Source: Reinekea forsetii (lineage in GTDB: Bacteria > Pseudomonadota > Gammaproteobacteria > Pseudomonadales > Natronospirillaceae). From it: a DNA stretch of 64,000 nucleotides. The notes under the pieces were generated by a model. The model was given only the letters and a program-made list of their open reading frames with translations. It was not told the DNA's origin and ran no database searches. The position numbers were made by a program, and so were the translations under genes. Positions 9,398 to 19,062 of this stretch are shown piece after piece; the stretch's first letter is position 1; each line of letters begins with the position of its first letter. The stretch spans positions 1 to 64,000 of the forward strand of contig NZ_JAHKPH010000019.1 in the NCBI RefSeq assembly GCF_018860385.1. The letters run 5' to 3'.

Positions 9398-10393
9398 TTA
9401 CTCGGCGTTTACTTGAAATATTGTGTCGAAGTTTCCTTCGGTAAATCCATCAATATTGTTCAGAGTAACTTGGGCAATGGCCGTTAAGGCTTCAGCGGTA
9501 AAAAAAGCTTGGTGTCCGGTTACAATCACATTAAGAAATGACAGTAACCGTGCTAATTGATCATCGTACAGAATCTTATTGGAATTGTTTTCGAAAAACA
9601 GCTCGGCCTCTTCCTCATAAACATCTAACCCTAAATTACCTATTTTCCCACTTTTTAATGCTGATATAACAGCGCCAGTGTCTATTAGGCCGCCTCGGCT
9701 GGTATTAATTAGGGTAACACCGTCTTTCATTTGGGCCAGTGTTTCCTGATTAATCATGTGGTTGGTCGCGTCCATTAATGGGCAGTGTAATGAAATGATA
9801 TCACTGTCAGTCCATATTTTTTCTAGCGCAACATAGTTTGCCATTTCAGGCGTTATTTCAGGGTTTGGGTATGGGTCATAGCAATTTACCGTACAGCCAA
9901 ACCCACGCATGATTTTAATAAAGGCTAAACCAATTTTGCCTGTGCCGATCACACCAATTGTTTTGCCATGCAAATCAAACCCCATTAGTCCGTCGAGTGC
10001 ATAATTGTTTTCACGAACTCGATTATAGGCTCGATGGATGTTGCGGTTTAGCGCAAGAATGAGCGCTACCGCATGCTCTGCTACTGCATAGGGAGAATAC
10101 TCAGGTACTCGGGTTACTGTGATGTTGGCTTTTTGTGCGGCCTCTAAATCGACATTGTTAAAGCCTGCGCAGCGCATAGCTATAAGTTTTATACCGTTAT
10201 CTTCTAGGTGTTTTATGACGTCTGCATTGAGCGTGTCGTTTACAAAGCAACAAACCGCGTCAAAGCCTTGAGAAAGTGCGACAGTGGTTTCATCTAAATG
10301 GGATTCAAAAAAAGAAAAGTGATGGTTGTGTTTATTGGCTTGGATTAAATGGTTTTCATCGTATGGCTTGCTGCTGAATACGGCAACTCTCAT
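9398..10393 (-). CDS. ldhA: D-lactate dehydrogenase, fermentative type
   Basis: A 331-residue D-2-hydroxyacid dehydrogenase that reduces pyruvate to D-lactate with NADH. The nucleotide fold shows 'GVIGTGKIGLAFIKIMRGFG'; the catalytic Arg is in 'INTSRGGLIDTG', the Glu in 'LDVYEEEAELFFE' and the His in 'VTGHQAFFT'. The EEEAELFFE...GHQAF arrangement is characteristic of the LdhA branch rather than phosphoglycerate dehydrogenases. It stands alone, converging on glcB. The start ATG has ggaa upstream. Confidence 0.9.
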   Translation of the reverse strand: MRVAVFSSKPYDENHLIQANKHNHHFSFFESHLDETTVALSQGFDAVCCFVNDTLNADVIKHLEDNGIKLIAMRCAGFNNVDLEAAQKANITVTRVPEYSPYAVAEHAVALILALNRNIHRAYNRVRENNYALDGLMGFDLHGKTIGVIGTGKIGLAFIKIMRGFGCTVNCYDPYPNPEITPEMANYVALEKIWTDSDIISLHCPLMDATNHMINQETLAQMKDGVTLINTSRGGLIDTGAVISALKSGKIGNLGLDVYEEEAELFFENNSNKILYDDQLARLLSFLNVIVTGHQAFFTAEALTAIAQVTLNNIDGFTEGNFDTIFQVNAE

Positions 10394-10448
10394 GGCGAAT
10401 TCCTATGTTTACCCACTGGCCGAGTGGTTAAATGTAAATATAGGCAAG

Positions 10449-11174
10449 TTAGAGGTTGATTGGCTGACCATTGATAGTAAGCGACTCCACTTCAACCAAA
10501 TCTTTTAACTTGCCTTTCCGATAGCTTGCAAATTTTAACGTAATATAATCAAGCTCAGGTGCAACCCAGATCAAATATTTGGTGTCTTTTTTCTGTGGTT
10601 GTACTTGTTTTACAATTTTCGTATAAATTAAATCACCGTCGACGTCGAGGAGTTCTTCACCAATTACTTCAAACCGATGAGGTTCTGGGTTTTTGTAACG
10701 CAAATTAATGACATTGAGCTCGGTAGCACCCGTTTTCAATTGTTGCCTTAATGCTAACTGATAACTTAAAGGGTCAAAGGTATTGGCTTTGATTGTGTGG
10801 CTTAACTTATCTTTTTTGACTTGGCCAGTTACCTTGTTTTTTGGCCAATCAAAACGCCACTCAATGTCTTCTTTAATAAGGAAAACACGGGCTTTCTTAT
10901 TATAGCTGGTTGGCAAAAACCGGTTGTCTTGAAGTAATGTACCCTTAGAGACTTCTTGGGTTGAAATGCCGCCTTTTTTGGCGTTTAAAGCAAATTCCCA
11001 CTGATTGTCTTTTGTACGCAGGTACATCGTACCAGTTAAATGGACATCTACAGCGCCAAAGCGAGTAGCTTTAAGTTTGGCTTCAAATGGCAAAAGTGGG
11101 TCTGCTGCAAAGGCAATGCTGCCTATCGCAATCCCTAGAAAGGTAAATACAGTTTTGAAAAAGTGTAACGCCAT
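10449..11174 (-). CDS. DUF3108 periplasmic/envelope protein
   Basis: A 241-residue protein with a Sec signal peptide (hydrophobic 8-22, cleavage after AFA about residue 23). The remainder is rich in beta-strand, and the pattern 'YLRTKDNQWEFALNAKKGG' and 'YKNPEPHRFEVIGEELLDV' fits DUF3108. Function is unknown; it is thought to be an outer-membrane-associated beta-barrel-like fold. It follows purN by 19 bases on the same strand, the arrangement commonly seen in gammaproteobacteria. Confidence 0.8.
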   Translation of the reverse strand: MALHFFKTVFTFLGIAIGSIAFAADPLLPFEAKLKATRFGAVDVHLTGTMYLRTKDNQWEFALNAKKGGISTQEVSKGTLLQDNRFLPTSYNKKARVFLIKEDIEWRFDWPKNKVTGQVKKDKLSHTIKANTFDPLSYQLALRQQLKTGATELNVINLRYKNPEPHRFEVIGEELLDVDGDLIYTKIVKQVQPQKKDTKYLIWVAPELDYITLKFASYRKGKLKDLVEVESLTINGQPINL

Positions 11175-11193
11175 TCAAGAAATCCAATTAGTT

Positions 11194-11850
11194 TTACTTG
11201 GTGGCGTTAGTATCATCTAATGTCAGCGGTATTTGAAGTGTTTTACCTGCAAAGATTACGTCACCTTCAGCCAGGGTTAAGCGTTCTTCGCAAAACCAAC
11301 CCACCACTTTGGGGTAAATAACATGCTCTATCGCTAAAACGCGTTTGGCAATATCGAGCTCTTCATCTTTAGGTGAAATGGGCACTTTGCCTTGTAAAAT
11401 AGGGGGGCCACCATCTAATTCCGGCGTTACAAAATGAACGGTTGCTCCGGCTTCTTTGTCACCGGCTTCCAATGCTCGTTTGTGTGTGTGTAGCCCGGGG
11501 TATTTGGGCAGTAAAGATGGGTGTATGTTAATCATCTTCCCCAAGTAGGCTTGAACAAACTCGGGCGTTAAAATGCGCATGAACCCAGCCAGAACCACTA
11601 AGTCGGGGCTGAATTCATCGATAGTTGCTTGAAGCTGCTCATCAAACGCTTCCCGGCTGGTAAATTGTTTATGGTCTAAGGTAATGGCTTCACAGCCGTA
11701 GCGCTTAGCTCGTACCAATCCATATGCGTCTGGGCGGTTTGAAATAACCGCATCAACACGCCCATTAATCTCACCCGATAGACAGTTATCTAATATGGTT
11801 TGGAGGTTGCTACCGCCGCCGCTGATGAGCACAACTATTCGTTTCATCAT
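11194..11850 (-). CDS. purN: Phosphoribosylglycinamide formyltransferase
   Basis: Transfers a formyl group from 10-formyl-THF to GAR, the third step of de novo purine synthesis. It has 'VLISGGGSNLQTIL' at the N-terminus (substrate phosphate site). The catalytic Asn and His are in 'MINIHPSLLPKYPGLHTH', and the catalytic Asp is in 'GATVHFVTPELDGGP'. At 218 residues it is the usual size. Its start overlaps the purM stop by one base (taatg), showing translational coupling. Confidence 0.95.
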   Translation of the reverse strand: MMKRIVVLISGGGSNLQTILDNCLSGEINGRVDAVISNRPDAYGLVRAKRYGCEAITLDHKQFTSREAFDEQLQATIDEFSPDLVVLAGFMRILTPEFVQAYLGKMINIHPSLLPKYPGLHTHKRALEAGDKEAGATVHFVTPELDGGPPILQGKVPISPKDEELDIAKRVLAIEHVIYPKVVGWFCEERLTLAEGDVIFAGKTLQIPLTLDDTNATK

Positions 11851-12899
11851 TAACCGTTTATGCCATCAATGAGTACGCGTTCGCCTTGTAGAGCTTCAAT
11901 AGCACCAATGACGACTGGCTTTTGATCCATAGCCGATAGTGAATCCATTACCGACTGCTGCGCCGTGGCCGGTACGACTAATGCTAAACCGATACCACAG
12001 TTGAACGTTCGGAACATTTCAGTATCAGTAATGTTGCCTTTTTCTTGCAACCAGTTAAACACGTCAGGCGCTTGCCAAGCGTTAGCATCAATGCGAATAC
12101 TGCAGTTATCCGGCAGAACGCGAGGTAGATTTTCGTAGAAGCCGCCACCGGTGATGTGAGATATTGCATGCACTGGTTGGCTTTTTAACAACTCTAAAAT
12201 TGGTTTCACATAGATAGTCGTCGGCGCCATGAGTGCTTTTGCTAAGGTTGTTTCGCCTAAAGGTTGGTCGGTCGATTCACCAGAAACTTCCAATACTTTG
12301 CGTATTAATGAATAGCCATTTGAGTGAGGACCGCTTGAAGGTAAGCCAATTACGACATCTCCTTCTGCTACTTTGCTGCCATCTAAGATGGCGTTTTCTT
12401 CAACGACGCCAGTACAAAACCCAGCTAAATCGTAGTCTTCACCTTGGTACATTCCGGGCATTTCGGCCGTTTCACCACCCACTAACGAGCAATTGGCTTG
12501 TTGGCAACCCTCACCAATACCAGCGACAACTCGGCTAGCAATATCAACACTCAGCTTTCCAGTTGCATAATAATCTAAGAAGAATAGTGGTTCGGCACCA
12601 CACACGATTAAGTCATTCACACACATGGCCACTAGATCTATTCCAATGGTATCGTGGTGATCAAGATCCATTGCCAGTTTTAATTTGGTGCCTACGCCGT
12701 CTGTACCAGAGACGAGTACAGGGCTTTCATATCCTTTTGGTATTTTGCACAAAGCTCCAAAACCACCGATGCCGCCCATTACTTCTGGGCGTCGAGTTGC
12801 TTTCACTGTCCCTTTAATACGTTCAACGAGAGCATTACCAGCGTCGATATCAACACCTGCGTCTTTATAGCTTAATGATGGCTTGTTTTGGTCGGTCAT
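11850..12899 (-). CDS. purM: Phosphoribosylformylglycinamidine cyclo-ligase (AIR synthetase)
   Basis: Catalyses the ATP-dependent closure of FGAM to AIR in purine synthesis. It shows '[20 protein letters not shown]', '[13 protein letters not shown]', '[20 protein letters not shown]' and '[12 protein letters not shown]', all hallmark PurM blocks. I place the start at the ATG at 12899 ([11 protein letters not shown], 349 residues), which has ttggag six bases upstream. A TTG at 12911 would put the start inside that ribosome site. First gene of purM-purN-DUF3108. Confidence 0.95.
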   Translation of the reverse strand: MTDQNKPSLSYKDAGVDIDAGNALVERIKGTVKATRRPEVMGGIGGFGALCKIPKGYESPVLVSGTDGVGTKLKLAMDLDHHDTIGIDLVAMCVNDLIVCGAEPLFFLDYYATGKLSVDIASRVVAGIGEGCQQANCSLVGGETAEMPGMYQGEDYDLAGFCTGVVEENAILDGSKVAEGDVVIGLPSSGPHSNGYSLIRKVLEVSGESTDQPLGETTLAKALMAPTTIYVKPILELLKSQPVHAISHITGGGFYENLPRVLPDNCSIRIDANAWQAPDVFNWLQEKGNITDTEMFRTFNCGIGLALVVPATAQQSVMDSLSAMDQKPVVIGAIEALQGERVLIDGING

Positions 12900-13086
12900 G
12901 AAGGGCTCCAAGAATGAAAAATGATCACCAGCCTTAATGGCGCGCGGATTGTAACAGCGTCTTTAGCGTTAATCAGCATGTCTAATCGGTCAGTTTTTTA
13001 GTTTGTTACACAGATCGCTGTATTTTTGGTTACGCTCTGTCACAATAGCGGTTTTTAGCCATTTTAAAATGCATTCGGAGTAGGGT

Positions 13087-14181
13087 ATGAATATCAAATC
13101 ACGACTGAGCTTGGTGCTAGTGTTAAGTGCCTTTTTAGCGTGTGTCAGTGGCTTTAGTGCAGCAGCCACCGAGGTTGAGTTGTATCGCAATACCGTGGTT
13201 GTGAGCTTAAACGCTAATAATAAAGAGCAATCCGAAGCGGTACAAAGTGCCTTTAAAGAAACACTGATTCGAGTCTCTGGAATTAAATCGATTACTGAAA
13301 GCCCGGATATTGTTGATGCTCTGAACGTGGGTGATCGTTATTTGAGCTCTTTTAGATTTGTAGAAAGCAGTGAGTTTTTTACCAATGTGTTAGGAGAGAA
13401 AATTCCTACCAAAGCCATGATATTAGAGTTTGATAAAAAATTGGTAAACGATTTATTAATAGCTAATGGTTTGCCAGTATGGGGTGAAAAGCGTCCTGAG
13501 GTTTTAATTTGGTTAGCGGATCGCGTCAATAATCAAGATCATATACTGGCTGATTCTGAAACTGGAGAGGTCGCTGAAACAATTTTGGCCAATGCCCAAC
13601 AGCGCGGAATTCCTATCGTGTTACCCATTATGGATTTAACCGATACGCTGAGCATTTCATTTGCGGATGTCTATGGACTCTTTTCCAGCGATATTCAATC
13701 CGCTTCCGAACGTTATGCTCCAGAAGCCATTTTAGCCGGTCGATTAACGGGAGAAGGTGATAGTTATAAAGCCGATTGGTTAATGCTATTTAAAGGCGAG
13801 CGTATCAGGCTTCCGACCGTTAGCGGTACTTTAGATGAAGTTACCGAACAAGGCTTTGATATGGTGGCGCAGCGCTTATCCGAGCAATATGCGTTCGTTT
13901 TAGATGCCAATCAAATTGGCGCTGTTTCCGTAAAAATTCAAGACGTGCAAAATGCCCAAACATTAGCGGCTATAGAGTCTTACTTACAATCTATTAACAT
14001 GATCACGCAGCTTACGCTGAGTTCATTGTCTGAATCGGCTGTTGTGTTTGATGTAGAGATCAGTGGTGATAGAAATCAGTTCTCCGATTTGCTGGCACTC
14101 GATAAAAAACTGATTCCTTTATTAGAAACAACCCTTGAAGCTCAACTTGATAATGAGTTGTTATTTATGTGGCAACCCTAA
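13087..14181 (+). CDS. DUF2066 exported protein
   Basis: A 364-residue protein with a Sec signal peptide (cleavage near residue 27, GFSAAA). After it comes 'RNTVVVSLNANNKEQSEAVQ', typical of DUF2066, whose members are found next to purM and hda in many gammaproteobacteria. The mature part has no Cys motif or membrane span. Function is unknown. It is divergent from purM (187-bp gap) and is the first gene of a run with the permease and hda. Confidence 0.8.
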   Translation: MNIKSRLSLVLVLSAFLACVSGFSAAATEVELYRNTVVVSLNANNKEQSEAVQSAFKETLIRVSGIKSITESPDIVDALNVGDRYLSSFRFVESSEFFTNVLGEKIPTKAMILEFDKKLVNDLLIANGLPVWGEKRPEVLIWLADRVNNQDHILADSETGEVAETILANAQQRGIPIVLPIMDLTDTLSISFADVYGLFSSDIQSASERYAPEAILAGRLTGEGDSYKADWLMLFKGERIRLPTVSGTLDEVTEQGFDMVAQRLSEQYAFVLDANQIGAVSVKIQDVQNAQTLAAIESYLQSINMITQLTLSSLSESAVVFDVEISGDRNQFSDLLALDKKLIPLLETTLEAQLDNELLFMWQP

Positions 14182-14191
14182 GGAAAGAAGC

Positions 14192-15361
14192 ATGAAAGTC
14201 ACCGATTCACAAAAGTGGTTTATATTAGCCTGTTTGGGCTTATCCATATGGCTGCTTAGCTTATTGTCTCCCATCTTAGGTCCATTCCTGACGGCTATTT
14301 TATTGGCCTATATGGGGGACCCTATAGTAGATAAACTGCAAACTTGGAAGCTTTCTCGCACTCAAGGTGTTGTGGTGACGTTTTTAGCCCTAACCGCTGT
14401 ATTTGTGTTGGCGGGTCTCATCCTTGTGCCGGCATTAGTTGAACAGATAGACCAATTGATTAAGCTGATTCCGACCTTAATCAATTACATTAAATCCACT
14501 TTTATTCCCATGGTGGAGGCAAAGTTTGGTGTCGAGTTGGCTCAGTTAGATTGGCTTCAACTCAGCCAGCAACTGAATTGGGGGGCAACCGGTAATATTG
14601 CTAAAAACATTATCGGTAATGTGACTCAAAGTAGCTTTGCGCTGATTGGATTCATCGGTAATTTAGTATTGGTTCCCGTTGTATGGTTTTATCTTCTAAG
14701 GGATTGGGACGATGTTATCGCAAAAATTGGTGCTTTGATTCCGCGATATTACTATAAAAAATCGTCTCATTTAGCGTCTGCTTGCCATGAAACATTAGGC
14801 GCATTTTTCCGTGGTCAACTTATGGTCATGTTGGCTTTGGCTGTAATCTATTCAGTTGGCTTAATGTTAATCGGCTTAGACTTAGGGTTATTGATCGGTT
14901 TGTTAGCTGGGCTGGCCTCTGTTGTACCGTATTTAGGTGCGATTGTTGGCATTGGCGCAGCATTAGTAGCGGCGTTTTTCCAGTTTGGTGATATTACTCA
15001 CCTGGTGCTTGTTGCTGTTGTATTTGGTGTGGGGCAAACGCTTGAAGGCACTGTATTAACGCCAAAGTTTGTCGGTGATAGAATAGGGTTACATCCCGTT
15101 GCCGTTATATTTGCAGTGTTGGCGGGCGGACAATTATTCGGTTTTGTCGGTATTTTATTAGCCTTACCTGCTGCGGCCGTGATCATGGTTTTAGTTCGGC
15201 AGATGCACGATAATTATCGCGTGAGCGAATTGTACGGTCCAGATCACCATGACGAGGACGACAGTGACAATGGCCTAACGGATGCAGACGACAACGCCAA
15301 TGACAGCGAAGTAACGAAAGAACAAACAGACGACGAACTAAACCGTCCAGAGGAAAAGTAA
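14192..15361 (+). CDS. AI-2E-family (PerM/YdiK-like) transporter
   Basis: A 389-residue polytopic membrane protein. It has pairs of hydrophobic segments at the N-terminus, a central extracytoplasmic segment ('LINYIKSTFIPMVEAK'), and the C-terminal glycine-rich helices 'LLAGLASVVPYLGAIVGIGA' and 'GQTLEGTVLTPKFVGDRIGL' that define the AI-2E exporter family. About 45 very acidic C-terminal residues are unusual. The start is ATG 14192 with aaggaaag upstream; a longer frame from 14135 would overlap DUF2066. The transported substrate is unknown. Confidence 0.88.
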   Translation: MKVTDSQKWFILACLGLSIWLLSLLSPILGPFLTAILLAYMGDPIVDKLQTWKLSRTQGVVVTFLALTAVFVLAGLILVPALVEQIDQLIKLIPTLINYIKSTFIPMVEAKFGVELAQLDWLQLSQQLNWGATGNIAKNIIGNVTQSSFALIGFIGNLVLVPVVWFYLLRDWDDVIAKIGALIPRYYYKKSSHLASACHETLGAFFRGQLMVMLALAVIYSVGLMLIGLDLGLLIGLLAGLASVVPYLGAIVGIGAALVAAFFQFGDITHLVLVAVVFGVGQTLEGTVLTPKFVGDRIGLHPVAVIFAVLAGGQLFGFVGILLALPAAAVIMVLVRQMHDNYRVSELYGPDHHDEDDSDNGLTDADDNANDSEVTKEQTDDELNRPEEK

Positions 15362-16066
15362 TTGGTTAATCAAGCTACTCCACAAATGCCACTTCATGTG
15401 ACATTCAAAGATAATGCCGTCTTTGAAGACTATCTGCCGGGCAATAACGCCCTAGCGATTGGAACGTTGCGGCAAGCACTAGCACGATTAGACGACCATC
15501 TAATATTAATCTGGGGAGCCGAAGGGGTGGGGGTGAGTCATATTTTGCAGGCCTCCATTCACGATTTACAATTGCAAGGTTTGGCTACCATGTATTTACC
15601 ATTAGCCGAATGCCTGGAGTTTGGACCAGAGGCATTAGACGGTTTAGATGAGGTTGATGCAATTGCTTTAGATAATATTGAGCTTGTTAGCGGTAATGCT
15701 CAGTGGCAAGAAGCGATTTTTCATTTTTACAACCGAATGCGTGACAGCGGTAAAATGATCTTAGTGGGCAGTAATTGTAGCCCGATGCAGTTACCTATTG
15801 AGTTGCCTGACCTAAAATCGCGATTGAGCTCAGGTTTAACTCTACAATTATCTCAACTCGATGACGACCAGCGAATTGATTGGGTTATTTGGAAAGCGAG
15901 GCGACGAGGATTGGTTGTAGAGCGAGAAGTAGCTGAGTTTTTAATTCTCCGCCATAATCAAAATATGAAAGAGCTGGTCGCGACCTTTGATAAGTTAGAT
16001 ACTGAATCTCTGGCGGCAAAGCGGCGGCTCACGATTCCATTCTTAAAACAAGTTTTAGCCTTATAG
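15362..16066 (+). CDS. hda: DnaA-homologous regulatory inactivator Hda
   Basis: A 234-residue AAA+ protein related to the ATPase domain of DnaA. With the beta clamp, Hda stimulates DnaA-ATP hydrolysis and prevents re-initiation. The degenerate Walker A is 'WGAEGVGVSHIL' (no canonical Lys, as in some other Hda proteins), Walker B-like is 'VDAIALDNIEL', and sensor II lies near the C-terminus. The start appears to be TTG at 15362, one base after the permease stop, with gaggaaaag upstream; the ATG at 15386 lacks a ribosome site. A clamp-binding QxxLxLF-like motif is not obvious at the N-terminus. Confidence 0.88.
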   Translation: MVNQATPQMPLHVTFKDNAVFEDYLPGNNALAIGTLRQALARLDDHLILIWGAEGVGVSHILQASIHDLQLQGLATMYLPLAECLEFGPEALDGLDEVDAIALDNIELVSGNAQWQEAIFHFYNRMRDSGKMILVGSNCSPMQLPIELPDLKSRLSSGLTLQLSQLDDDQRIDWVIWKARRRGLVVEREVAEFLILRHNQNMKELVATFDKLDTESLAAKRRLTIPFLKQVLAL

Positions 16067-16220
16067 TTTCTTTACGTTTGTAAGTATTGCGTACAAAAGT
16101 TTCACTCAATGCTTACAACACTTCTTGAACGTCATCTCACCAATATTTTTTTATTTCATTATCATTCTGACATCCTTAGCGTTGACTAAGGACTTATTAT
16201 TTTAAATTAGTAAGGATGAT

Positions 16221-16682
16221 ATGAACGATCAATTGATTTCCGTTGTACGCAGTATTTTCGCTAAAATATTTACCTTTATCTTTTTTGGTTTAGCCGCAGC
16301 TATACTTTTCTCGCTTGCTAAAAAAGTTCTGGAAGGCATTTTAGATGGTACCAATATTATGCAAATTTTCTTAAGTGGCATTAATACTGGGATCATTGCT
16401 TTAGCCGTATTTGAATTGGCATTAGTGATTCATAGTGAATACTCTAGCCATGATCAAGAGTCGGAAAAAGACGCTGTCGTAGGCTTAAGGCGCACCATTC
16501 CGCGCTTTATTGGTACCGTGTGTATCGCACTTTCATTAGAAGGGCTGATCATGGTTATTAAGTACAGCCAATTAGAGTTGGCCGGTAATTTGTATTACCC
16601 CGTCGCCATAATTACCAGTACTGCCTTGTTATTGTTTGCGCTAGGGGGCTTTTTAGCGTTGACCAAAAATGCCAAAGGGTAA
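16221..16682 (+). CDS. Four-helix integral membrane protein of unknown function
   Basis: A 153-residue protein with four hydrophobic segments, approximately residues 12-32, 46-66, 95-112 and 124-145. An acidic, hydrophilic loop (HSEYSSHDQESEKD) sits between helices two and three. I do not recognise a family. It has its own upstream gap of 154 bp and a good terminator at 16693-16722, so it is probably monocistronic. The start is ATG with aaggatg close upstream. Confidence 0.7.
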   Translation: MNDQLISVVRSIFAKIFTFIFFGLAAAILFSLAKKVLEGILDGTNIMQIFLSGINTGIIALAVFELALVIHSEYSSHDQESEKDAVVGLRRTIPRFIGTVCIALSLEGLIMVIKYSQLELAGNLYYPVAIITSTALLLFALGGFLALTKNAKG

Positions 16683-16692
16683 GGTATGTTAG

Positions 16693-16722
16693 AAAAAAGG
16701 ACCGAGTATCGGTCCTTTTTTA
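16693..16722. terminator. Bidirectional Rho-independent terminator
   Basis: A 12-13 bp stem (aaaaaaggaccga / tcggtccttttttt) encloses a three-base loop, with an A run on one side and a T run on the other. It therefore serves both the membrane protein gene (+) and the ketosynthase gene (-), which converge here. Confidence 0.92.
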
Positions 16723-16729
16723 TTTTCTA

Positions 16730-18565
16730 TTAAATAAACGGGTTTGAGTTAGGCAGTTTAATTTTATTTTTAAACTCACTGAGTTTAAACGACTCTTGGT
16801 CGAAACTGATGTCTTTATCGCTCATCACCGATTCGCCAAATGAATAGGTTACTGACAATCCATTAAGGCGTGTATTTTCATCGTATTTGGCTTGTTGCTC
16901 AAGAACGTTTTCATTGCGCACTTGGTATTTGGTGAATGACTTTTCACCATGGCGCTGCTTCATTAAAGCCTTAGTTTTTTCCGGCGATAATATTAATGCA
17001 CTGGCATTGTTGCCGCCAAACCCCTTCGAATTAATTACGGTACCCAACATCTCAGCGCCGTGCTCACCTACAGCGTGATGATCCATTAAGATATTCAGAT
17101 TTGAATCTAAAACATCATCGGCGATGTGATCAATGGTTTTGATGCCAGGAATAAAACCAGTGTGCCATACCCCAAGCGCGGCGGTAATTTGGTCTGCAGC
17201 GGCCGGTCCTAGTGAATGACCAACGTATGATTTCACTGCAGAGACGGCCCAGTTGTTAATTTTAAATGACTTTGCAACTTCATTGGCAATATGTGATTCA
17301 GTGACTCGGTTTTGCGGGGTACCTGTACCATGTGCCATGACAAACGTTTTGTCTAACTCATCACCTAAAATGGCCTGAGCAAGGGCGGTAGTTTTTGCCA
17401 TAGTAATGTAATTTCCGACGCCAGGGCCTGAGATCGACTTTTTATTGCCATCTGCATTCACAAACACATCGGCTACAGATCCAAAAACCGTAGCGCCTAA
17501 CTCTAAGGCTAGCTCATCGTCCATGAGCACAATAAATTGTGCCGACTCGGCCATGGTAAACCCAGCGTTAGAAGAGAACGGTCGGCAAGCTCGGCGGTTA
17601 TTGGCTGTTTCAGTTCCATCAAGTTGCTTTAATTGCTCATCTTCAGCCAGCGCACCCATTACGCGGAAGCCTTCCATAATTTCCGGAACGATGGGCGCTT
17701 CTGAGTTGCCTACAATGGCAACGCGACATTGCCCTGACTGAATGTCGATTAACCCTTGGCGAAGGTTATATAAAAAAGTAGCGCAAGCACCTGCATTTGA
17801 ACCCGTATTACCAACGCTGTTAATGATATAGCTGTTTACAAAATCGGCGGCCATTTCAGGTAATGCCAATGGCATCATTTTTGAGGTGGTGCGTTTTCCG
17901 TTATAGCCAGCTTGATAAAGCCCTTTTAAACCGTATTGATCGGTTTGGCCTACAGCAGAACCGGCGTAAACAGAAATCGCATCAGGTGAGATATGGTCCA
18001 CGATGTTTGACCAATCAATACCGATAGATTGAATAGCATCGGAAGCACCAAAAACTGTCATTTGTAGTCCGCGAGGGTGGTGTGCCGAGTTATAATAACT
18101 GCTTGGGTCAAAACCGGTGGGTAATTGGCCAGCACTGCTGACTTTTGCTTTGTAATTATCAGGAATGACTGCAGTGATCGGGCCTTTAATGGTTACATTG
18201 ACCGTCTTTGCATCAATTTCAGTTACACTCCAATTCTCCGGAATAGTTTCAGGAAGATGTCCTTTTTTGACGTTGAAATTTCGCGTGGCGTCGGTGTTAA
18301 ATTCGCCTTGTTTCGCGGATTGCACTTTATCAGGATCGTATAAAGTGGATTCGATTTTGCGAATAAGTGTGCCTTTGAGTGCTTGCTCATTGAAATCATC
18401 CGCATTGCGATCTAAGCCCATCAATGTGGCTAAGTCTTCCCAAGTGTTTTTCATGGTTGAATCATCTAATGCATCATGAACCATGCGCTTGTGGGCATGA
18501 TGCATGGAAGCACGTCCTGCTGTGTTTATTCCACCAAAACCGACTATTACGGGAAGCTTTTTCAT
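16730..18565 (-). CDS. fabY: Beta-ketoacyl synthase, FabY-like
   Basis: A 611-residue thiolase-fold condensing enzyme. The catalytic Cys is residue 261 in 'NTGSNAGACATFLYNL'; the two active-site His lie in 'FVMAHGTGTPQNR' and 'AVKSYVGHSLGPAAADQI', i.e. a Cys-His-His triad. The enzyme is some 200 residues longer than FabB/FabF. It begins 'KKLPVIVGFGGINTAGRASM', which fits the Pseudomonas FabY group that starts fatty-acid synthesis from acetyl-CoA and malonyl-ACP in place of FabH. The FabY name comes from family resemblance, so a polyketide-type role is possible. It stands alone between convergent and divergent neighbours. Confidence 0.75.
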   Translation of the reverse strand: MKKLPVIVGFGGINTAGRASMHHAHKRMVHDALDDSTMKNTWEDLATLMGLDRNADDFNEQALKGTLIRKIESTLYDPDKVQSAKQGEFNTDATRNFNVKKGHLPETIPENWSVTEIDAKTVNVTIKGPITAVIPDNYKAKVSSAGQLPTGFDPSSYYNSAHHPRGLQMTVFGASDAIQSIGIDWSNIVDHISPDAISVYAGSAVGQTDQYGLKGLYQAGYNGKRTTSKMMPLALPEMAADFVNSYIINSVGNTGSNAGACATFLYNLRQGLIDIQSGQCRVAIVGNSEAPIVPEIMEGFRVMGALAEDEQLKQLDGTETANNRRACRPFSSNAGFTMAESAQFIVLMDDELALELGATVFGSVADVFVNADGNKKSISGPGVGNYITMAKTTALAQAILGDELDKTFVMAHGTGTPQNRVTESHIANEVAKSFKINNWAVSAVKSYVGHSLGPAAADQITAALGVWHTGFIPGIKTIDHIADDVLDSNLNILMDHHAVGEHGAEMLGTVINSKGFGGNNASALILSPEKTKALMKQRHGEKSFTKYQVRNENVLEQQAKYDENTRLNGLSVTYSFGESVMSDKDISFDQESFKLSEFKNKIKLPNSNPFI

Positions 18566-19062
18566 AAACCGTCTCTTACAAAGTGTTTGTGCAGAATATA
18601 GGGGGATTCTATGATTAAGGGTATAATAAATCGGCCATTATTTGTTGCTTATCGGATAATTAGGCGTCAACAACAAGTTATATCAATGTTCTATCGAAAA
18701 AAGGTCTGAAATGAACAGCTGGATTCGCAACTGCGAATTTTACAAAAAAATTCGTATCGTCCGAGTTAAAACCCAACGTTGCATGGCATAAGTTTCTTTC
18801 AATATTTACCAAGGTGAAATAAACAGTAGGTATTTACATTAGGCTCTCTTATATTAATCCTCTGATTTTCGATACTAAGGAGATTAAACCCTTAAAATTT
18901 ACGGCTTATTTGTAGGTAACTAGGGCAGCAAAACATTTCATTGTAACAAGATGCATTTTGGTCATTTAAGAAAGCCATGCGGCCGATCATTTTTTTAAGA
19001 GTGGCGTAATTGGGCATTTTTTCTGGTTTTTATACTTTTATTCGAATAGGTAGATAAAAATT
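18566..19062. other. 497-bp gene-free stretch with one perfect palindrome
   Basis: I find no credible gene here on either strand. It must hold the promoter of the ketosynthase (-) and of the dioxygenase (+). A perfect 16-bp dyad, attcgca-ac-tgcgaat, lies at 18723-18738, about 160 bases before the ketosynthase start, and could be a repressor site. The remainder is AT-rich without clear RNA structure. Confidence 0.45.

Noticed and set aside
16157-16172. Fur-box-like tttcattatcattctg upstream of the membrane protein gene
   Set aside because: Only about one and a half hexamers fit the GATAAT array, and the downstream protein has no iron link.
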